Notes under the pieces: generated by a model | The model's input: the letters and a program-made list of their open reading frames with translations, nothing else | Told to the model about the DNA's origin: nothing | Databases searched by the model: none | Shown: positions 24,985 through 39,600 of the stretch, in pieces | How positions within the stretch are numbered: position 1 is the first letter of the stretch | Layout of the letters: each line of letters begins with the position of its first letter | Translations under genes and position numbers: made by a program | NCBI GenBank assembly: GCA_019155185.1 | Contig: CM032813.1 | Coordinates: forward strand, 4,943,001 to 5,007,000 | Direction of reading: 5' to 3' | Origin: Beaufortia kweichowensis | Taxonomy: Eukaryota > Chordata > Actinopteri > Cypriniformes > Gastromyzontidae | DNA length: 64,000 bases

Positions 24985-27900
24985 CTGTGTCATTGTTGGT
25001 CACTCTGCCTTAAGTGTGCTGTATATAATCTGTCAGTATTAATGTCCACCTTTATAATATAAAAGAACAGAATACAGCAGGAATGTGTGGTTTTCTGTCC
25101 CATAGCATTACATTTACTTCAGAGCTGTCCGTCAGCCAGGCCAGGAACAGGAATGCATTTTCCCCTCCAGGGTTAGACTGTCAGTGTGACTGCAGTTTTG
25201 CAAAAAACACCGCTGTTATGGTGAAAAGATCTCTCCAAACCTCCTAAAACACTCTCACATCACCAGTCTGAAAAGTGCTGAACCCTTATAAGGGCACAAG
25301 CTGTCTTTAAAAACTAATAGCAGTGGCATTGACACATGGTGAGAAGGCTACCGTAAGGTATTTTAGGATGTGTTACATAATTAATACTTGTCTGAATTAT
25401 CATAAGAAATATTAAAAGAGAGGCATGGAAAAGAGGATTTTAGGGCAGATGATAACTGTGCTCTTATAGTAAAATGTTATAGTTTTATTTTCAGCCAGTG
25501 TATCTCGCCTCTTCTCGTTCTTTCTCTGTTATGTCGTTTTAGTTAGTTAGAGACAGTAATAAAAGACCTCACATGCTTCATTTAGTACTCAATATAATAA
25601 ATGATCTCTCCATATGCGAGCGGAGCTTGCCGCAGTGCTCAGTTCAGATGGCCAGATTCTGTATGTGCTCGTTTGTTATGCACGTTCTCAGTTATTTATA
25701 TGTTGGCACAGGTTCTTGTTGACAGCGCTAAGGTGAGAGAGTGGTTTTGTTTAGAAAGAAGAACCTATTAGTCATTACTATGGAAACTGAAGCAAGGTGA
25801 TCCGTTTCACACACGTTCACAATATTTTTTCTCACTTTTGTTTTTCTCATCATCTTATCTGTAGTTGTCTCTGAATACAGTTTCCAAGCCCTTGACTTTT
25901 ATGATATTACTGTAGTAGGTGCCTTAAGCTCCATGATCGTCTATTGCATTATTTATAATGCCAGATGATGTTGGTACTTAAGATATTCAGGACCTTTATG
26001 TCCTTATGTCATATTTCTTTAAGCTACATCTCTGGAGAAAACTCAAGATTATGTGCTGTATCTTTTGTGTGACATTAAATGTCATGTTAAAGTCTTATTT
26101 CAAGGTATTGACCATATGTTGAGGACTTCCTAACAAGCATCTCCATCAATTTATTCATCTTTATAGCTTCTGGTCTGCAACATTATACAGATATCTGTCA
26201 ATCAAATCAGAAAAGATTCTGGACTAATAGTGGTGTGACTAGAGTCACACCACATCTGTGATCAGGTCATTTGTTTAAAAAATGACATTAAAATATTAAT
26301 ATATTTACTGTATAATGTAAAGAGCCATCTGAGTTAAGTGTTTTTTCACCAAAATCAAAAAAAATTATAAATGATAAAGCACAGCCTCTCATACCTTTTT
26401 GCTTTTACAAAATGATATATGATACCACACAATACAAATGTTAAAGCATGAAGTAAAATCACATCTTTCTGCTGGAAAAAGTAGTCCCTTACTGGCTGTG
26501 ATATTTGTTTATGTTGCTAAGGGTGCCGTGCAGTGATACACAAAATCTTTGGGTGAAGCGGTCATAGATGTGCTTTATCATGAATAAAACACAACTATTA
26601 ACAAATCAGAATCAAGGACTAATCATTTCATAAATATACAGTATATAAATCAAATACAGTTAGATTTTTTGCATTTTAGATGCTATTTACAGTATATCCT
26701 CTAATGTTTATTGAAATGCCCTTTTATGTTGTGTGCATGTTTTTATTAGCTTGCTAATGCAGAAGTGTGCACGTGTTGTGTACTGTAATCAAAACTAGTA
26801 AATAATAATCTATCATAGCTACAATGCTGATGCACGGGCATGTAGTGCAACTATTTTAGTGTTTGACAGCACTGTGATTAATCACTCAATGTAGTTATTG
26901 TGGCGGTCAATTTGGAGTCCTGTTACAGTAATATCGTCAACGCTGTTTTTTTTTCACACCCGTCCTTGTGGCTAGTCCAAGCAGTGTATGTGCAAGCCTA
27001 ATTTTCTTGAAGAGCCAATAAAAGCATCGCCATTTGTCACTGGACTGAGAGAAGGTGACGTGGAAGATTTCATGCACAAGATGAACCATTTGAAGTCGCT
27101 TGAAATCCTTTTAAGGGGTTCAGTGCGACTCACAGCGCAGTGTCTATTTTAAAACCGGATCAGTAGTGAATGGGTCAAGGACAGTAATACTTGGGCAGAC
27201 ACATCAGTTGTTAGTTTCCTCTCTAGATGGCAGCTGTGTTATTTTCTTACATGTTAACTATCTCCCTGTAGGACAGGTCTTTGTTTGTGTGTGGGTTCGC
27301 GAGTGGGAATTATCTCCCACCAGCCTGTCCGTTTACAGAGTGGGTTTACTTTGGCATGGTGTGGAAGAGACAATCATTAGTGGCAGCCACAGCTGAATAT
27401 TCTATTAGAAGCCGGCTTATTTTCAGCTTGACTTTCACAGGATATATAATCCAATTGAATAATAAACCTCGTTCTGGTGTCATAGATTTTGTTTTATTAG
27501 TAAACAATTTCTCTTAACAATGACATTCCCAAGTCTTGGGTTAGAAGCGCGTCCAAATCCTTGACAAATGTGTGCAGCTCTTGTGTATACTAGAAAACAG
27601 CCCCTGAGACTTCAAGACATGCATGTTGCCAAGAAGGTGCCAAGCTGGACTCAAAAATAAATGGAGAGGAAAATGTCTCAAGGAGATTCAAGTAAATTTC
27701 GCCTCTGTCATGCTAAATAGGTCATCCACTGAGCCAAGCAATTCAATTTTAGAATGCCCAAAAGGTAGAGCAGGAAATGAGGAGAACATGAGAAGTCATA
27801 GGACAAGCTCTGTTAGAAGAGTTGCTGGGTTTATTTAGCATGGCACTCGTAAGGACCATTACGTTACGTGGTAACATAGGGAACATTTGGAAGCGTGGAG

Positions 27901-30508
27901 TATAGCCTAAGATGCTTGATGCTAATTGTTGAATAATTTAATTCCTGTAAAGTGAGGCTAATGAAATCAACTTAGACAAGACTTTTAATGAGGTCCAAAC
28001 TAGGTTAATGATTTCCGTTGGGAGAGAAGACGTTGAGGAGATGTTACCGCTTCTGAAAGACTCCAGAGTTTGTTTTACATAACATGCTTTTTTTATTGTA
28101 TTATAGTCAAAGATGCAACTTTGTGTAGTCTTTGGCCTCAAAACAAGTTTGTACGACCACATCACGCAGTGTCTTTCTAGAGAGCCCAATGTTGTTTTGC
28201 ACATACTGGCAAGAAACTGCTTCACTTGCAGCCGAGCCAGTAACACACTGCTGACCCACCAAAGCTGTAACCTCCAACTGTCCTCAGGAAGCAAACACTT
28301 GGCAAAATGTAATAGTTTTTCAAAGTAACATTATGATACTTTTTCTCTCGCTTCTTTTTGGTCTACTGTTATGGAATTGCAAAAAGAAATCTTGAAAAGA
28401 GTTAAAAACAAAGCAAATCAATTTTGAAATCTGACACAGCTCAAATGGTTTTTTTAGATTGGTCAGTTAATGCATATGTCCATTCTAGATCTAAGACAAC
28501 AGACAGATCTTCTATTTAACTGTAAACTGGGACATTCTACCCCAGCTTTAATGTGCATGTATACATTGCAACGTTTGGTTTTCTTTGAGTGGTCTGTCTA
28601 TTATTGTCATGCTGTCTCTGATATCACTTACCTAGTGGTTAAAGACAATTCTTTTTTAAGCATATCATTACACTCCGTGTCCTTGGTAACATCCCCAGGC
28701 AGCTATTTTCAGACACGCAAATGCAGCTTTATGTACACTACTTAAATAGGCAGAAATTTATTTAAAACTATTTTCCAAGCTCACGTTTAATACACTGGCA
28801 ATGAAATGTGGAAAAAATAGCTGAAATCTCAATTTTTTTGCAGTTGACATCAGACTATTTGTTATCAGGATGGCCCAGCATGTGATTGCTGTGTACAGTA
28901 GGGTTCTATGCATTTGCTATATCAAATAGGCTTGGTTATCTTTATGCTAGTCAACATTTGATTTAAAGTCATAATTTGTAACATTTGCCATCTCTGTTTG
29001 AAACATAAAATTGCAGATTACTTTAAATATCTATTTTTATGGTCAAATGACATCAAACAGATGTTTCCTGCTATGTTGTTTTTCTCAGCTAAAATTATAA
29101 ATCATTATTATAACCTTAGTATTGTGAATCAGTGCAAAGCAAGGAGTTTCTTAACACTGATTTTAATGTACTTGCTCAATAACTGATTTTTGTTTATTTA
29201 ACCAGAAGTTGCAGATTGCAGTCACTAATACAGGAGAGATTAAACATGTGGCTTGAGGACACACAAGAAATCAAGCAGGAAAAGCAGAAATCAGCTCGAG
29301 CTAATGAGACTATTAACCTATTCCACTAAAGCCCATGAACTAAACCATGTGATTAATTTGATTAGGGCTGTAATTGGGGTGTCCAGTGCCCTTTGCTGTG
29401 ATAGCAGGACTCTCTGAATGTGTACAGCACAGGGCTTGTTAAAGAAGACTGAGTCATGTGTACAGGGAATTAAATTTGAAGATTACCCGCATTCCAATCA
29501 AAATTTGACATTATGACATTAGAGCATAAAGAAAATAAAGGCACTCTGGGATTTGACTGCCTTGCCTCTAGCACAAGCAGTTTAAATCTGCATTTTTATC
29601 ATTGCCATATTAGTCATTCTCCTGAGAGAAGACCAGACAGACATGAGCCATACGCTCAGGAACTTCTGTTTACACTGCTGTTAGCTGTTTTTATCTGCCT
29701 AAAGCTGGTTATTGGATTGTGGACCAGTTGCGCTGCCCTAGCTAGTTTAACCAGCTGGTAGCCAGTCTAATTAAATTAAAAAATCTATCATTTTTTTAAC
29801 CACAGCTAACAGCTCAAGCTAGACCTTCCCGCAGGGAAATGTGTGGCTGTAAGCCATTTTTATGTGCAACTGTTATGAGAAATGTATTTTAGGTCTTCTC
29901 CTTCTGTATGCTATTTTTGACCTTCAGGCATGCCTAGCAGATCAATACAAATTCATTCATTGTTGGGCTTTGATGGATCAATATAGAGTTCAGCACTTGG
30001 CTCAAGTCCTTGGAGTAAGAAAGAGACAAATAGGAAGGAAACATAGGAAGTTTAATAAAAGACATAGAAAAATTAGTAAACCACTAAATTTAGCCCCTTA
30101 TATATTTACAGTAATCCATATGTGACCATTTCCCTTCCCTTAACAGTGAATATTAATGTTATTTTCCTCTGTGTCCAAAACACCCGAGCTACAGGACTCA
30201 TATATGTAACCTCACTACGCTCATTCCCTTTTAACTACCTCTACACATATTTTTCTTTTAATAGAGACACAAATGTGAGTTCTCATCCCCCTCCCACTTT
30301 AAACATTCTTTAACATCCAATTAACAACATGTTTGTAACCTCAGATGATAGTTACCATACTTAATCAATATCTTTGTCAGACATATAGACCTTCTCTTCT
30401 TTTGGACTCAAGAGTGATGTGGTTAAGTTTATCTGTGGTTGTGAATCGGACTTTGCCGATCCTGAGATAAAAAGGTCAAAGAATGTTTCCTTCTGTCAGC
30501 ATTACCTA

Positions 30509-30603
<95 letters not shown>

Positions 30604-33600
30604 TCATACACACACACACACACACAGGGCAATGCACTTTAATTGTTCCAGATTGGATGCGGTCACTGGCATGTAAACTAAAGATACTGGCAAGGCGCAG
30701 AAAGGCATTGAAGCATTCTTCTGATCAGTGCCATTCCTTTCCGCTTAGATTATTCATCTTAATTGGCATTTACAGGACTCACACCGGCCTGTGTGTGTTT
30801 GTGTGTGTATGTGGCCCTACTACCACTACAGCTAAGACGGAAATAGATCTTTTATGATCCTAGCCAAAATGTACAATTTTTGTTCTTTTGTGTGGAATAC
30901 TTTAAATGAAACGGTGTATGTGTGTCTTTGTATAGATTTGACAAATGCATTTACATTTTTTGAAAAATAGGATGTAGAGACATGCCACACTGACTGCCTG
31001 GCACGAGCACCTTTGCGCTTTTGTTGTAAATAGATCGCCGTTTGATCCTTGCAATGCCAAACTGTTTCCATGGTAGCCAGCTTAAAAATATTAGGACTCC
31101 AGGCATACTCCACAGCATCATTTTTTTTTAACATCTGGTTGACTTTGCTAAGAGAGACCTTGAGTATAGGCACAAATGTGGCAGGTTGGTTTTCTGCAAA
31201 CCATTTAACTTAAACAGATGCTCATTTGGAAATCAATGCTAATGATTATGCATTAGGCACCTTGACCCATGAATTATGGTTCTTTGGAGAGATACACTAT
31301 CTTGACCTGGAGTTTGCCTAAAATTGATTCTTACAGTATGTTGAAAACTTGTTGTTGGGTTTTTTTTGTTCAGGGTCTGCCAATGGCATGAACATTATCA
31401 AAAAAGCATCAGTGTTAAAATCTTATGCCACTCCCAGCCTACATCTGATCTAAAGTCAATTTTATCACCAAGTACATGATTGTCAATATACTGTATTTTG
31501 CACCTCACCAATCCAATAACCACAAACATTGTTTGCTATTTTTAGACCATCTCAATCTCAAAACCCACATTATATAAAGTCACCTTCATTTGGAAACACG
31601 CATCACTATTTTGTTATGTGCACTATTCACGTTTTTCACTCAAAGTAACTTATGATGGATTTAAGATATACATTTTTCGTGTGTTTGCTGGAACCTGTGA
31701 TCCTGTGCCATGCTCTCCAAAATGAGCTAGAGGAAATGTAAGCTACATATTTGTCTCTCTCCTTCTTTCTTTCCACAAATCTCTGTGACTAATGTTCTTT
31801 ACCACATAACAGCAGTAATCTCCATTGTCAGTGTAATAGGCTCTTGTGTGTATAACTGATAGTGGGTGTGCATCCGTGTGCCAGACAGAGACAGGCTGTA
31901 ATTAAAAATAAGGGTCATGTGTGGCACCACAGGTCCTTCTGGAATGGCCGTGGCTGTCTAGGGCCATGCTCATTGGGACCCGATGACAGGATCGCCGCGT
32001 TCATGCCGCTTCTCGGAAATTGTGCGGGAGGTAATGATGACAGCAGTGCTCTGGCAGGATCATTTCAGAGGAGTTTTTGGCTGGGAATTTGAATGTAGGC
32101 AGACTAAAGAGTTGTAAAATGTAAGAAATGTAGTCTAATGTGTCCTCTTGAAATAAAAAAGGTTGTGTTTTGATGGAACAGTTTGGCACCGCCCTCACAT
32201 GCTATTAAAAGCTTGCAGCAGAGAGGGGGTTGTCTATTTACATGCATGGGGTATGTAAACACGACCACTATAGCTCAGTCATGTTGACGCAGTGTTGCCA
32301 TTCAGAATAAATCCAGCCCTGCCTCTTTGCTCTCTGTACATTTCTCTCTCTTTCCTTGTGTCTTTTTTTTCTCGAATGGCTTGTGTCCAGGGTCTCTGAA
32401 AATACTGTCTCCTTGGAAACAGCAAGACATTGTGGCAGTTGAAGTCAACTTTACATCTCCCATCTACCCCAAGAGGTGTGAACAATCAGCGACTCACAAA
32501 CATACAAAGCAAAAATCAGATTTGAAAATTGTTAGCTTTTCGGCATTTTAGTATAAATTTATCAGTTAAGCCGCTAAAATTTTGATTTAAAGGTGCAGTA
32601 TACCCAAAAATGAAAAATCAACTATTATTGGAAAATCAGTATCTTTATCTAAAATCTATATTCCAAACATGATAAACCAAGTTTGAAGTCATACATTTGT
32701 ATAAGGAAGAAACCAAAATTATTATTCTAAAAAAAATTAATGTTAAAATTTAACTTTTCTATTTCTGTAAAATTAACATGAGGTTAAGTAAATACAGTTT
32801 TCATTGTGGGGCTGCATTTTACAGATTATAAGTGAACAAGCTATAAAAAGGGCCTTTCTTTTGGATTTGATATACATCTTGGTGCACTTGATCCTCTGCC
32901 AAATTATGAGTGCATTTTTGGGATGTGGCCGCAAAGAATTGCTCATAAAAATGAATGCAATGGAGGACTATAGTTAAAGATTCATGAAATGTTTGATTCA
33001 CACTTTCCAAATTGAACACTTACACACTGAGGGACTTTCTGTGCTCATGAATTATTTACACAGCAATTATTTATACTGTAAGACATTTTCCTTAAAGCTT
33101 TTTAACAACCAATGCCAATAGTGCAAACTGTGTTTTGTGTTGGGTTTAGAAATGTGCATTTTTAACTCTTTTTGCCATAGGGCTCACTTATATATTTGCA
33201 TATAAACTAGGAGGAAAGAGAAAGTGCTTGTATTTATCTTATTTGTCCATCGGTTATGCGCACTATACTTTGTAACAGTATGCATGTTATGTCACACCTG
33301 TTATTGTGAATTTAAATGGGATTTGTTTTTTACCGTCCTGCATGTACAGAATTAGTTTTGTTTTTATAGCTGTCCTGACCAAAATATATTGTGTCTTGCA
33401 TGAGTAGGGTGTGGTGTCTGGTATCAGACACAAAGAGAAAACACTGTCTGCCAGCAGCCATGCCAGCCCAGTAGGGGGCGACTCACACACACACAGGAGA
33501 GAGTCGTTGGAGTGACATCATGCCATATACATTTACATACATATTAGATTGGTGAAGTTCTTAGTCTGAAGCCCCAAGAACAGTATAAGCATTTCCTGTC

Positions 33601-36600
33601 TTGTTGTTTATATTGAGATTTTGAAAAAGTTAACTATCCGTGCATCAGGTCAGACATTTTTATCACTCAGACTTGGGAGATGAAGATGACGTCTGTAGCA
33701 GCAGAAGCATTACATCATACTAATGCTAATCCACAGTCTGGCTGAGCACACTGTCTCTTCATTATTCATAGAACGAGCGCTGAAATACCAAAGCTATGTT
33801 CATATGCTGTGCTGTCAAACTACTTGAGCCAAAAATACCATCCAGATGCTTGATTAAGACCTTGAAAATAGAAACAAGCAGGAATTTGTTTTCCATAAAT
33901 GGTATCTTACTGTAAGAATACAATTTCAAGGAATGCCCATATTTGTCATATGTGCTGTAAAGCAAAGCTGAGACATTAAGTATGAGTGTATGATGTCATC
34001 ATGTTTAATTAGCATATTATATCTTTACAATTCATAATAGCCTTATGATTATTTCTCTAATATACTGTTTTACTACAATGATTATTTCTCTAATATACTG
34101 TTTTACTACAATAACATTGACAGATTACAGAAAATTGATGTAAAATAAAGTTTTCCATTATATTGAACTAGCACAGATGTTAATATTTGGTGGTTAAATA
34201 CTAAAAAAAGCAATTCTTTGCAATTTCCACTTTCAGAATTGTCACATCCATAACAATCCATATTCCTGATAAATGTGGAATTTTTATAAAGAATATAAAA
34301 CAATTTTTGATTAAAAATGTCACATATATAATGCTAGATTTGCCCTTATTCCTAATTGTTTCATGGGCATTCGCTCAAATGTGCAATAATGATCTGCTGC
34401 CATATACATAAGATTCTGCACATCTTAAATATATTGATTTATATTGATTATTAACTTGCTGTGCAGCTGTAGTGAGAGGTTTTTAGAGTAGACAACACTC
34501 AAGGTCACTCAGACGTATCACCTGTCCTGAGCGCCGCACCTCTCTGTGTACCAGCTTCACAATTTGGCCGTCCTCCAGAACCCTCCTCCAAACTACACAG
34601 GAGCTTAGAAGAGTCACTGTGCACCAATGTCAAGTTCACATGTTGACACATGCTCTCATGAACACAGAAATACACACACACAGGCTTCTCTCCCCCATTA
34701 CTTCACCGACACCCGGATTACCCCATCCGCCTCCCCCAGCTTCCTTCCCTGTCATTGGCTGCCAGACGTGCACACACACACACAGCTGCAGAGAGCTTTA
34801 AATACAGCGCTGAAGTCATACGTTTCAGATGTCTCCAGGTGGCCCTGGCGGATCTCAGCGGCACGGTTGTAGCTCTCTCCCGCTTAGGGAGAGCCTGTGA
34901 TTTATTTATGAGATGTGATTTTTCTTTTCTGGCTCGGGAAATGAAGCTCCTTGCAGGTTAGCTCTGTTGTCCAAAGACTGTCCGGCGTGAATGCCTGTTA
35001 AATCAAATTTCAGACTGCAGTGTGACGCTGTAAAGCAGGAAACAGTCATAACTTTATGCTCAGTGGTTTATTCCCCGCCTCTTTTTTTTAGCTGTCAATA
35101 AGAGAACTTCTTATTCTTATTACTGCTTCTTATTGATTGAAGGTAAAATTTTATGTTTTATTGAAGCCATTTCTTTGAAGAAAAGAAATAGGGACCATAT
35201 TGGCCAATTAGGGACCATAGTGACATTAATCATTACATTTGGTTTGAATTGATTCTAAATTTTAGTGTAATACATTCATCAGTGTATGTGTTCCCTGAGA
35301 TCAAACCCATGACCTTTACTTTTGCAAACACAATGCTCTACCAATTGAGCTACAGGAAGAATCTACTTAAATTAATTGTGAAAATAAGTGAGATTTGAGA
35401 ACTCCATTAAAGTAATATGGGCCAGAGACATGTAGCATAGTGAATCATAAGTGCAGTAATGTTGTCATGACAGGATAAGAATTGAGTCAAGAAGGTTCAA
35501 CATCCTTGCTATAATGCAGTCAATGCTATAATGTCTTGCCAAGGACACTTGGTCACACAGGAGTTCTCCTGGGGTTTATCAGCGGTGATGATTGTATTAC
35601 TTTCAACAAGAGGTAGAAAGCATGAGTGGGGGAGGTAGAGGACCTTAGTCATGTCAAGGATAATCATGAGGTGATGAGTAGTCATCCAGGTCAATATGTC
35701 AGGACTGCGTGCCAGGACAATGAGATGTACCTCGGTGATAAGAAAAAACATGCTACCCAATCCCTGTATCACACCTGTATGATATAGTGTAGGTGGGATA
35801 GGAAGATCAACAGCAGATCAACAGTTTGTGATGGACAGTAAATGCCGGGCATAGATCCAGATCAATAAATTGAACAGAGAGTTTAGCAAGCATGCACTTT
35901 ATGGCGAGGAGCTTATTTTTGAGAAAGGTTGATGACATTTGGTTGAACACAGCATGTTCCAAAGCTTTTGATGAAAGATTGGATGGAGAATGGCCAGCAG
36001 GCCCTCATATTGACAGGATCTAAATCAGGTGTCTTGAGCAGTGGGGTTATTATATGTCTGTCTGGAACCATCTGCCGGGACGGAGCATTAGCTGGAATAC
36101 TGAGCCACTGCATTGCAAGTACTGAATATTATTGTGTTGCTGTTTGTAAGGCATCATTCTTTGTAAAACTGCTTTTAGGCAATACGTATTGTAGATAACA
36201 ATATAGACATATGTTTAATAAGGTGAAGCAGCTCCCTCTGATTCCCTCCCCAGGCATCTCCTTGGGGTTAATAAAGAGTATGAGTCAACAAAGAAATTGG
36301 TTTTGAAATTGGTTTTAGTTTTTACAGGTTAAAGACGAAAATGTTGGAAATACAATGAGTATGGGAGCAAGTGAAAGTAGCACTGCCATAATAAAGATTC
36401 AGTTCGCATATGAAATAAGACAGAGATGCGACGCGTACACTGTAGTGTCTTCTGTTTGTGTGTATCTGTAACGGCACCACCCCATCCCCCCAACCACATC
36501 AATGTGCTTTTCCCTGTAGGTTGAATCTGCAGTTGTAAAAAAGTTCAATACAGGGCTTTATTTCAGTAAATTATTCAGGTCAGGTGCTCCATCAGCTCTG

Positions 36601-39600
36601 ATGTATGTGCATTCATTTGTGTGTGTGTTTGTGTGGTCCTGGTAAACCCTACAGTGTGGGGACAAATGTAATATCCGTTATTTGTCAACTTTGTGGGGCC
36701 TTTTTTGTCCCCATTAGGCACACAGCTTATAAATCATACTGAATGATGTTTATTTTTATGAATGTATAAATGAAAAAGGTTTGTGTGAGGGTTAGGTTTT
36801 TATACTGTTATACAAAACATAAAAGTCAGTACATAAATCGAAAGTCCCCATAAAACACCCAACATGTGGGTGTTTTTGTGTAACAAAGAGAAGCATAATG
36901 AAAGAATGTCAGGGCTATATGATACACACATACATCTAAAGTCTAATTACAGCAGCAGTATTTGTAGATACAGCTTTTTCATCTGTATGTCATTAATGAG
37001 GAGGACTATGAAGCACAGGAGGAAGGCTGCAGCCTGAAACCTCTCGCTGTGGTGCCGCCCGTACTTCCTGCCACCTGACCTTCTGTTTCCTCTTCTATTT
37101 TAATCCCGTTGTCCACCTTACAGTGTAGAATTTCATCACACTACACCATTCACACACACGCTCGTGGTGTCTCTGGTCATGACCTCTTCTGTATGTGCCA
37201 TCACATCCATAAACAAGCACATACATAACCATCAGCCCACTCATCTTCTGTGTCTTCGTAAACGTGATATATGTCATTCTCTGACCACACCCACTGGAAT
37301 AAACATCCCAGACATTTTTTAATCTTTCTCTCTCTGCAATGTTTCATCTCTCTCTTGCTCATTTCTCTCGCTAATAAATGTGATGGAGGTATCAGATCAT
37401 GCCAGTCTTTTTCCATATCAGATTACAGAGCCGAGGCGGTTCACTAACAGCATAGATTACATTGAACAGATCGTTGAGTGATATTAAAATGATTAATTGA
37501 AAATGAAATTTAACGTCTGTGTAATATAATGTTATTTGGAGTGACACTCAAAAAGTTGTATCTACAGGTTATTCATAGGAGATCCAGTTAGGATTATTTT
37601 CTGCTGCCCAGATTTGTATGTACATAACTTATGATACATATGCATTATTACGTTTTGAGATGTTAAATGCAATCACATGTCTGTTAGACTCGATTTGTGA
37701 TGTCATGTTGTGTATTGACAACACTCCTGTATTTGTTGTTAGCCTTAAAGCAATGAAGAAGGCAATGAGGTATTGTACCATTTGGCTTTTCGCATGACTG
37801 ATGGATTAATGTCAAACGCTGAGATGCAGAAAGTACAAACGCATAAAGAGAGGAAGGAGGAGTGGCAGAGGAATTAAAACACACCCTTGAGGACTTTAAT
37901 GGCATGTCTATGTACACAGAGCTTTTATCTTTTTGTGTTTGTGCGTGTGGAATAGAAGGTGAAAAGAAGGAGAGTGGCGCACAACAGAGCAGATGAGACG
38001 ATGGTGCCATGACACGTGCCGACTCCTGTGATTATTGCATGTGATGTCTGGAAAGAAGAGAATATGCAGTTTGCTTGGATGTGTGAGCTGGTTTGACTTA
38101 TGTGGGGTATAGGTTGTGTTTATGTTTCTATCAGCATGGGCATGTACAATATTTTGTATGTATGTGTTAACGATCGGCCAATGTGAGTTTTGACAATAAT
38201 TATTGATGTAAATAATCCACAAGAACACTTTTCTATAGTCTTTATTGGACAGATTAAATCAGGGTGTGGTAGCAGTCACTGTATGCTGGCGTGTTTGATT
38301 CATGGCAGTTTTTTGTGCTGACGACGATAACCGGGCATTTATGTGCGTGTGCATGTACAGTATGTTCCTCCAGAGTCATGCTGAGCTGTAAAATGGCTCC
38401 CTGGCCATGAAGTCACCGGCTCCAGCATAAGGGGATTATCTGAAGAGGTGCTTCAAAAAAGCCACAGGAGAGAACTGGTTGATAAGGGGCTGCAGAGATG
38501 AGAAAGGATGAGAACAGCTGAGGGAAGCTGTGGGAAATCCTGTCTTCTGGAAATTGTCTCTTGTGTTTACTTATTATGATGCGACGGAGCCAGTGATGAC
38601 ACAGAGAGATTTTCATGATTGTTAGTGAAATTAAGCAAAATTGTTTTTAAATGCTGCCTGTTGTCTTGTCCTTTATGTCTTTATCAATATGGAAAGTTTC
38701 GTTAAAATCCTTTGGATTTCATTATCAGAGGCATAATTTTTTATGTGAAAATATTCCTTTGAATCAAATTGATACAGTCACCATCTGAAAAGTACTTTGC
38801 ATCAAAAACTAAATTAACATCAAAAAGAATATATTATGACAGATATTTTGATCATGATGCCCTTTGCCCTAATTAATTTCTGACCCTAATAAAGTAAATT
38901 AATCTTTCTCTTATTTGTAACCTGCTGTTTAGAAATGTTAGACACATTCTCATTTTAGACCACATCCTTCTAAATACCAATGTATTAATTGTAATATTAG
39001 TCATCAGCATTTTTTACAGGCTAAAACTTTCTATTTTATTGTACATGTGCATTCCAAACTCTCCATTAAACCTTTCCAGTTGTTACTGATTTAAACTGAT
39101 TTTCATATTATGGAGCATCAGGGGATAAGCAGTCAATAAGAACAGATCCTTCTCCTGCTCAACATTTACACCTCCTAGTCACAAGGGGGCACAATTTTAT
39201 TACAAATGATGGTGCAGGTCTTCACTATGGCTTCAGATGAGAGACCACACCACAGGAATTTGGTCATTGTACTGTTTTCCTCCCATCAAACCTCTTAAGC
39301 TCTGGTAAAGTCTAGCCTGATGGCCAACACATTGTATTATTTTTTATCTCATTAAGAAACCTATTTTACTAAAGACTTTGCTTGGGACCGGCAGTTAAGA
39401 GTCTCACTTGTAATCAGTGACATTCCTGAACAGCAATATAAAGTGAAGGCCATTAGCTCAGTCTGTCCACTGTCTTGTGTTTAATAATGACCGCTGAGCT
39501 CATTTTCTTGAGTCTCCTTTTCTCCACACCAGGTGCTGACTCTCTGTGGATGTGTTACTGTTTCCTTGACAACTGCATTTAAGCACAATGTGGCTGACAG

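Noticed and set aside
30429..30857. Long open frames on both strands with Ser-Leu and Arg-Glu repeats
   Set aside because: They are translations of the CT/CA microsatellite and have no start context, splice sites or conserved flanks.
35270..35357. tRNA-like sequence on the minus strand
   Set aside because: A- and B-box-like motifs are present but no acceptor stem pairs, and the sequence continues as a SINE body. It is a SINE head, not a tRNA gene.
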